NCBI GenBank assembly: GCA_902789415.1 | Contig: CADAOD010000028.1 | Span: 1 to 35,487, forward strand | DNA: 35,487 nt | Direction of reading: 5' to 3' | DNA from: an uncultured Prevotellaceae bacterium | Lineage (GTDB): Bacteria; Bacteroidota; Bacteroidia; Bacteroidales; Bacteroidaceae | Part shown: positions 31,153 to 35,487 of the stretch, piece by piece | Layout of the letters: every line of letters starts with the position of its first letter | How positions within the stretch are numbered: position 1 is the first letter of the stretch | Translations under genes and position numbers: made by a program | The notes under the pieces: model-generated | Databases searched by the model: none | The model's input: the letters and a program-made list of their open reading frames with translations, nothing else | What the model was told of the DNA's origin: nothing

Positions 31153-32307
31153 TTACAAAAGCTTTTTGATTTCAGCTTCAAGGTCGGCTATCTGAGCAGC
31201 TCGCTTAACCAAGTTGTTGCCGCGGTCGATAATGAAGAAGTCGGGAACGGCCTGAATGTTGTAAAGCACCAGACGCTGCGAACTTGTACCATCCTCGTCG
31301 CGAACGCTGATCCAAGGCAGAGCAGCTGTCTGCTGTTTCCAGAAGTGCTCGTCGCTGTCAAGACTTACCTGGAAAATCTCCAGACCCTGTGCGTGATATT
31401 TATTATACAATTCGCGCAGCTGGATGATGCGTGCAGGCGAATCCTTCAGAGCAAATACGTGGAAGTCGAGCAGTACTACCTGACCCTTCAAATCGGTCAG
31501 GTGACGCATGTTACCTTTGTTATCGAGCAGAGCGATATCCAAAACACCTGCCTCCTGTACCTTGCTGGCTTCAATCTGAATATCAGCATTCTGAGCTGCA
31601 ACAATGCGCTGGTTCTTCATACCCTCGATGGCTATGTTGTGCAGGTTCTGTCCGCGCTCAGCGTGTGGGTAGTAAGTATCCCAGCTGGTAGCTACAGCGG
31701 CAAAGGCCTTGATATCCTCCTTGTTGGTACGAGGATTGAAAATCAGGTAGTTGCCGATGGCCTGGAACAATGCGAAGTAAGAGTATGCCTTGTAAGGCTC
31801 TTTGTAGATGTAGTTGCGCTTAACCTCTTCCTTGTAAGCGTTAATCAGTGTCTGAATGCTGTCGTTAGCCTTGGTAATACCTAACTCGGTGTTGCTCTGC
31901 AGTGCGATGGCCTTAGCCTGCAGGTCGATCTGCTTGAGTGCCAGCTCGCGAATCTTCGAGCAGTTCTCTGAACCGCTTACTGTGTAGTTAGATGCCATAC
32001 CAGGGTACTGACCCTTAACCTGAACAGTCTCGGTAGAGTCGATACTAACGTTGATAATCTGGTCGGCAATGCGCAAGCGATAGAACTCAGGAGCTGTGTT
32101 GGCGTCCTGACTGAACGAGAAGTCGCCATTGTCGTTAAGCTTTACAGAGTCGAGCACGTTGATGCCCTCCAAACCTACGTTCTCAAAGTAGAGTACAGAG
32201 TCCTTTGCGCCGGCAATCTGGCCCTCTACGGTGAACTTATTGTTGTTGCACGAAGCAACCGATAATGCAGCCAGAACCAGGGCTGCTGCTTTACAAATAT
32301 GTTTCAT
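31153..32307 (-). CDS. DUF4369 / thioredoxin-fold lipoprotein lacking the CXXC motif
   Basis: A 384-residue protein with a lipoprotein signal (lipobox SVASC, Cys about 20). A DUF4369 domain (about 24-120; FTVEGQIAGAKDSVLYFENV) and a helical linker precede a C-terminal AhpC/TSA-like thioredoxin fold (about 250-384; GQVVLLDFHVFALKDSPARI, IFQVSLDSDEHFWKQQ, VPDFFIID with the cis-Pro region). In active homologues the segment after the first strand is W-C-x-x-C; here it is FALKDS, so no redox cysteines remain. It probably binds rather than reduces partners in the envelope. The ATG at 32307 gives the lipoprotein signal. Confidence 0.88.
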   Translation of the reverse strand: MKHICKAAALVLAALSVASCNNNKFTVEGQIAGAKDSVLYFENVGLEGINVLDSVKLNDNGDFSFSQDANTAPEFYRLRIADQIINVSIDSTETVQVKGQYPGMASNYTVSGSENCSKIRELALKQIDLQAKAIALQSNTELGITKANDSIQTLINAYKEEVKRNYIYKEPYKAYSYFALFQAIGNYLIFNPRTNKEDIKAFAAVATSWDTYYPHAERGQNLHNIAIEGMKNQRIVAAQNADIQIEASKVQEAGVLDIALLDNKGNMRHLTDLKGQVVLLDFHVFALKDSPARIIQLRELYNKYHAQGLEIFQVSLDSDEHFWKQQTAALPWISVRDEDGTSSQRLVLYNIQAVPDFFIIDRGNNLVKRAAQIADLEAEIKKLL

Positions 32308-32337
32308 TTTTCTAATTAGAATTTCGTTTTGCGGGTG

Positions 32338-32345
32338 CAAAGATA
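32338..32345 (-). promoter_or_regulatory. Promoter -7 element of the DUF4369 lipoprotein gene
   Basis: Minus-strand TATCTTTG followed by CACCC, 30 bases ahead of the ATG. Confidence 0.7.
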
Positions 32346-32429
32346 CGAATAAGCGAGTAAAAAACCAAAATGAATAGTGAAAAATTAAAAAAAATATTGA
32401 GTTTTCTCGTTTATTAATATAATTATGTG

Positions 32430-32437
32430 TATCTTTG
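32430..32437 (+). promoter_or_regulatory. Promoter -7 element of pnp
   Basis: TATCTTTG, 34 bases ahead of the pnp ATG at 32472, within an AT-rich divergent intergenic region. Confidence 0.7.
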
Positions 32438-32471
32438 CGGCTGTTTTTTATATTTTAGATGTTTTATTAAG

Positions 32472-34754
32472 ATGAACGTAATTACAAAGACCCTTCAATT
32501 GGCTGATGGACGTACCATCACCATTGAAACCGGGAAAGTGGCAAAACAGGCCGACGGCTCTGTTGTTCTGCGTATGAACAACACCGTATTGCTCGCCACT
32601 GTTTGTGCCGCAAAAGATGCAGTTCCCGGAACAGATTTTATGCCTTTGCAGGTAGATTATCGTGAACAGTACAGCGCAGCCGGACGTTTCCCCGGCGGAT
32701 TTACCAAGCGCGAAGGCAAAGCCAGCGACAACGAAATCCTGACATCACGACTGGTGGACCGTGTTCTTCGTCCACTCTTCCCTTCTAACTATCACGCTGA
32801 GGTATTTGTGAATGTAATGCTGCTTTCAGCAGATGGTGTTGACCAGCCCGACGCCCTGGCAGGTTTTGCTGCTTCGGCTGCTCTGGCTTGTTCAGACATC
32901 CCATTCGAGTGCCCTATCAGTGAGGTTCGTGTAGCCCGTATCAACGGTGAGTATGTTATCGATCCTACCTTCGAGCAGATGAAGGATGCCGATATGGATA
33001 TCATGGTTGGTGCTTCGGCCGAGAATATCATGATGGTTGAGGGTGAGATGAAAGAGGTGTCAGAACAGGATATGATCGGCGCTCTGAAGGCTGCCATGGC
33101 TGCTATCAAGCCAATGTGTGAGCTCCAGGCCGAACTCTCAAAGGAACTTGGTAAGGATGTAAAGCGTGAATACGACCACGAGGTGAACGATGAGGAGCTG
33201 CGTGAGCGTATGAACAAGGAGCTGTATCAGCCCGCTTACGATGTTACCAAGCAGGCTCTGCCCAAGCAGTACGCTATGATGGACCGCTACTACCACGACG
33301 TGGAGCGCGACGCTATGCGCCGTTGTATCCTCGACGAGGGTATTCGTCTCGATGGTCGTAAGACTGATGAGATCCGTCCTATCTGGTGCGAGGTTTCTCC
33401 TCTGCCAATGCCTCACGGAAGCGCAATCTTTACACGTGGTGAGACACAGTCGCTTTCTACCTGTACTTTGGGTACTAAGCTCGATGAGAAGATGGTTGAC
33501 GACGTGCTTGAGCATGGTTATCAGCGTTTCCTGTTGCACTATAACTTCCCTCCATTCTGTACTGGTGAGGCCAAGGCCCAGCGTGGCGTAGGTCGTCGTG
33601 AGATTGGTCACGGTCACCTGGCATGGCGCGCACTGAAGGGCCAGATTCCTGAGGACTTCCCTTACACAGTTCGTCTGGTAAGCCAGATCCTCGAGTCGAA
33701 CGGTTCTTCATCAATGGCTACCGTATGTGCTGGTACACTCGCCCTGATGGACGCTGGTGTTCCTATGAAGAAGCCTGTTTCGGGTATTGCCATGGGATTG
33801 ATTAAGAATCCAGGCGAAGATAAGTACGCAGTACTCAGCGACATCCTTGGCGACGAGGACCACCTGGGCGATATGGACTTCAAGACCACTGGTACAAAGG
33901 ATGGTCTGACCGCTACCCAGATGGATATCAAGTGTGATGGTTTGAGCTTCGAGATTCTCGAAAAGGCTCTGATGCAGGCTAAGGCCGGTCGTGAGCACAT
34001 CCTGAAGTGCCTGACCGATACTATTGCCGAACCACGTGCTGAGATGAAGCCTCAGGTTCCTCGCATCGTTCAGATGGAGATTCCTAAGGAGTTCATCGGT
34101 GCTGTAATTGGCCCTGGTGGTAAGATTATCCAGCAGATGCAGGAGGATACAGGTGCTACTATCACTATCGACGAGGTTGACGGTGTAGGTAAGGTTCAGG
34201 TATCAGCTCCTAACAAGGAGAGCATCGATGCCGCTATCGGTAAGATAAAGGCCATCGTAGCTATTCCTGAGGTAGGTGAGGTTTACGACGGTGTGGTACG
34301 TAGCATTATGCCTTACGGCTGCTTCGTTGAGATTATGCCTGGTAAGGATGGCTTGCTGCACATCAGCGAGATTGACTGGAAGCGCCTTGAGACTGTTGAA
34401 GAGGCTGGCATTAAGGAGGGCGACCACATTAAGGTTAAGCTCCTTGAGATTGATCCTAAGACCGGTAAGTACAAACTCTCTCATCGCGTGCTGATTGAGA
34501 AGCCTGCCGATTATGTTGAGCGTCCTGCCCGTGGTGAGCGTCGTGAGCGCCCTGAGCGTAACGGCGAGCGTCGTGACCGTCGTGGCGACCGTGGCGATCG
34601 TCGCAACGGTGAGCGTCATGGTGAAAGGCAACGGGTAGGCGATTCGTCAGAATCGGGAATGCGCCGCCCACGTCCTGAGCAGCAGCAGGCTGAGGCTCCA
34701 AAAGAGGAACAGCCTAAAGACTTCAGCGACTCGTTAGATAACATGGATTTCTAA
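32472..34754 (+). CDS. pnp: Polyribonucleotide nucleotidyltransferase (PNPase)
   Basis: A 760-residue 3'-to-5' phosphorolytic exoribonuclease. Two RNase PH domains are visible (first about 15-230, with [12 protein letters not shown]; second about 320-560, with [12 protein letters not shown] and [13 protein letters not shown]), then a KH domain ([18 protein letters not shown]), an S1 domain ([20 protein letters not shown]) and an Arg/Glu/Gly-rich basic tail of about 80 residues. Such tails are common in Bacteroidetes PNPase and probably help RNA binding. The ATG at 32472 (MNVITKTLQ) starts the conserved domain; the longer upstream frame covers the promoter. Confidence 0.97.
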   Translation: MNVITKTLQLADGRTITIETGKVAKQADGSVVLRMNNTVLLATVCAAKDAVPGTDFMPLQVDYREQYSAAGRFPGGFTKREGKASDNEILTSRLVDRVLRPLFPSNYHAEVFVNVMLLSADGVDQPDALAGFAASAALACSDIPFECPISEVRVARINGEYVIDPTFEQMKDADMDIMVGASAENIMMVEGEMKEVSEQDMIGALKAAMAAIKPMCELQAELSKELGKDVKREYDHEVNDEELRERMNKELYQPAYDVTKQALPKQYAMMDRYYHDVERDAMRRCILDEGIRLDGRKTDEIRPIWCEVSPLPMPHGSAIFTRGETQSLSTCTLGTKLDEKMVDDVLEHGYQRFLLHYNFPPFCTGEAKAQRGVGRREIGHGHLAWRALKGQIPEDFPYTVRLVSQILESNGSSSMATVCAGTLALMDAGVPMKKPVSGIAMGLIKNPGEDKYAVLSDILGDEDHLGDMDFKTTGTKDGLTATQMDIKCDGLSFEILEKALMQAKAGREHILKCLTDTIAEPRAEMKPQVPRIVQMEIPKEFIGAVIGPGGKIIQQMQEDTGATITIDEVDGVGKVQVSAPNKESIDAAIGKIKAIVAIPEVGEVYDGVVRSIMPYGCFVEIMPGKDGLLHISEIDWKRLETVEEAGIKEGDHIKVKLLEIDPKTGKYKLSHRVLIEKPADYVERPARGERRERPERNGERRDRRGDRGDRRNGERHGERQRVGDSSESGMRRPRPEQQQAEAPKEEQPKDFSDSLDNMDF

Positions 34755-34779
34755 GAAAAGAAATCTTAAAAATAAAGAA

Positions 34780-34813
34780 AAGCGTTAAATTTGTATAAAT
34801 TTGGCGCTTTTTT
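34780..34813 (+). terminator. Intrinsic terminator of pnp
   Basis: A 13-bp stem with two G-U pairs (34780-34792 with 34797-34809, GTAT loop) leads directly into a T-run. Confidence 0.75.
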
Positions 34814-34848
34814 CTTTTGCGCGTACCTTATATAATAAAAATAGTTAG

Positions 34849-34856
34849 TACCTTTG
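34849..34856 (+). promoter_or_regulatory. Promoter -7 element of the rplM-rpsI operon
   Basis: TACCTTTG followed by CACACC. Transcription is expected from about 34862, giving a leader of about 190 bases. Confidence 0.65.
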
Positions 34857-34861
34857 CACAC

Positions 34862-35055
34862 CGATTTAGGGGAGAGGCTTAGAATCCCCGTGAAATGTTG
34901 TGTGAATAGCGGTGTCTTTGGCCGGGCATTGCGGTTCGTGAATCAGCGTTTCTTGCGACGTTAGACTGACAACCGGGAGTTAGACCCTGGGAGTGAGTTT
35001 ATGCGCGTACATATTAAATAATAAGTTAAACTGTTTTTTAGTAGTAAATTTAAAA
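34862..35055 (+). promoter_or_regulatory. Structured 5' leader of rplM (candidate ribosomal-protein autoregulatory RNA)
   Basis: The 300-base stretch between pnp and rplM holds the pnp terminator, a promoter and this leader. CACCG near 34859-34863 can pair with CGGTG near 34910-34914, enclosing a GGGGA/TCCCC hairpin. Downstream, a CCGGG segment near 34974 can pair with CCCTGG just after it, and GC-rich segments (GGCCGGGC, GCGTTTCTTGCG) suggest more helices. The last 50 bases before the ATG are AT-rich and unstructured. Leaders of ribosomal-protein operons often bind their own product. The protein ligand is assumed, not shown. Confidence 0.5.
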
Positions 35056-35461
35056 ATGAACACTTTGAGTTACAAGACACTTTCTGTAAACAAGGAAACA
35101 GCAAAGAAGGAGTGGGTGGTAATCGATGCCACTGACCAGGTTGTTCACTCCACACGTTGACTGTGGTGACAATGTAATCCTTATCAATGCCGATAAGGTA
35201 GTATTCACTGGTAAGAAGGAGACCGATAAGGTTTATACCCGCTACACAGGTTATCCTGGTGGTCAGCGCTTCAACACTCCAGCTGAGCTTCGCAAGAAGA
35301 ACGGTGGTGTTGACAAGATGTTGCGTCACGCCGTAAAGGGTATGCTGCCAAAGGGTCCTCTGGGCCGCAGCCTGCTGAACAACCTCTTTATCTATGAGGG
35401 TACCGAGCATCCACATGCCGCTCAGCAGCCAAAGACTATTGATATTAACCAGTATAAATAA
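35056..35461 (+). pseudogene. rplM: Ribosomal protein L13 gene with internal out-of-frame deletion
   Basis: The first 30 codons encode a normal Bacteroidetes L13 N-terminus (MNTLSYKTLSVNKETAKKEW, then VVIDATDQVV). The frame then runs into TGA at 35158-35160. The other frame continues with FTPHVDCGDNVILINADKVVF and runs normally to the L13 C-terminus at 35461. About 18 residues (from after VV to before FTPH, including the usual GRL-S--A--LRGK region) are missing, and the total length of 406 bases is not a multiple of three; an intact family-length gene would be about 56 bases longer. L13 is an early-assembling 50S protein, so a true lesion would be harmful. An assembly or sequencing error is the likeliest reason. 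Confidence 0.9.
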
Positions 35462-35470
35462 TAAGGAAAG

Positions 35471-35487
35471 ATGGAAGTAATTAACGC
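35471..35487 (+). CDS. rpsI: Ribosomal protein S9 (first codons, 3' partial)
   Basis: ATG at 35471 starts MEVINA, matching the Bacteroidetes S9 N-terminus. It lies 9 bases after rplM, with AAGGAAAG just upstream. The rplM-rpsI order is conserved across bacteria. Only 17 bases are in the window. Confidence 0.85.

Noticed and set aside
33138-34000. Several long antisense frames over pnp
   Set aside because: They arise from the codon bias of pnp on the opposite strand; the pnp frame is intact with all domains.
34961-35416. Minus-strand frame covering the rplM leader and gene
   Set aside because: It runs antisense to clear L13 coding sequence and a structured leader, and shows no recognisable protein.

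Overview
The window looks like a Bacteroidales chromosome, most likely Prevotella or a close relative. The basis is the repeated Bacteroidetes -7 promoter element (TAnnTTTG) ahead of many genes, the weak Shine-Dalgarno signals, and family types common in that order (DUF4369 lipoprotein, DUF4491, biosynthetic SpeA, sialate O-acetylesterase, a TopA with a basic C-terminal tail). Genus is inferred from overall protein character, not computed.

Region 1 (1 to about 13.87 kb) is an AT-rich accessory block, all on the + strand. It opens with the tail of a probable mobilization protein and a membrane-anchored partner. A roughly 415-nt structured RNA or leader follows, ending in an intrinsic terminator just before a signalling cluster: transmembrane Ser/Thr kinase, Sel1-repeat secreted protein, secreted unknown, EF-hand-like protein, zinc-ribbon/FHA protein, membrane PP2C phosphatase, stand-alone LytTR regulator, FHA/membrane/zinc-ribbon protein, secreted caspase-like (C14) peptidase and a DUF2971 protein. 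A second kinase survives only as an N-lobe, joined out of frame to a DUF2569 membrane protein. A secreted small protein and an M23 peptidase end the block. Repeats resembling integrase-binding sites lie between the M23 gene and a tRNA-Met(CAU), whose 3' end faces the block, so the block may be an integrated island.

Region 2 (about 14 to 31 kb) is more GC-rich and mostly housekeeping. ribF and a CPBP protease run on +. An ECF sigma factor and a probable anti-sigma protein run on -. A compact - strand run, topA-aroK-speA-PSD-like lipoprotein-SpoIIE phosphatase-STAS-RelA/SpoT synthetase-argB, has gaps of at most about 30 nt or overlaps, so general metabolism and partner-switching/alarmone signalling may be co-transcribed. 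A sialate O-acetylesterase and a NUDIX hydrolase lie upstream of topA. A secreted alpha/beta hydrolase and a DUF4491 protein run divergently from the esterase.

Region 3 (31 kb to the end) holds a DUF4369/thioredoxin-fold lipoprotein without CXXC cysteines, pnp, and the rplM-rpsI operon behind a structured leader. As given, rplM carries an internal out-of-frame deletion. Together with the kinase/DUF2569 junction, this raises the question of real deletions versus assembly errors.
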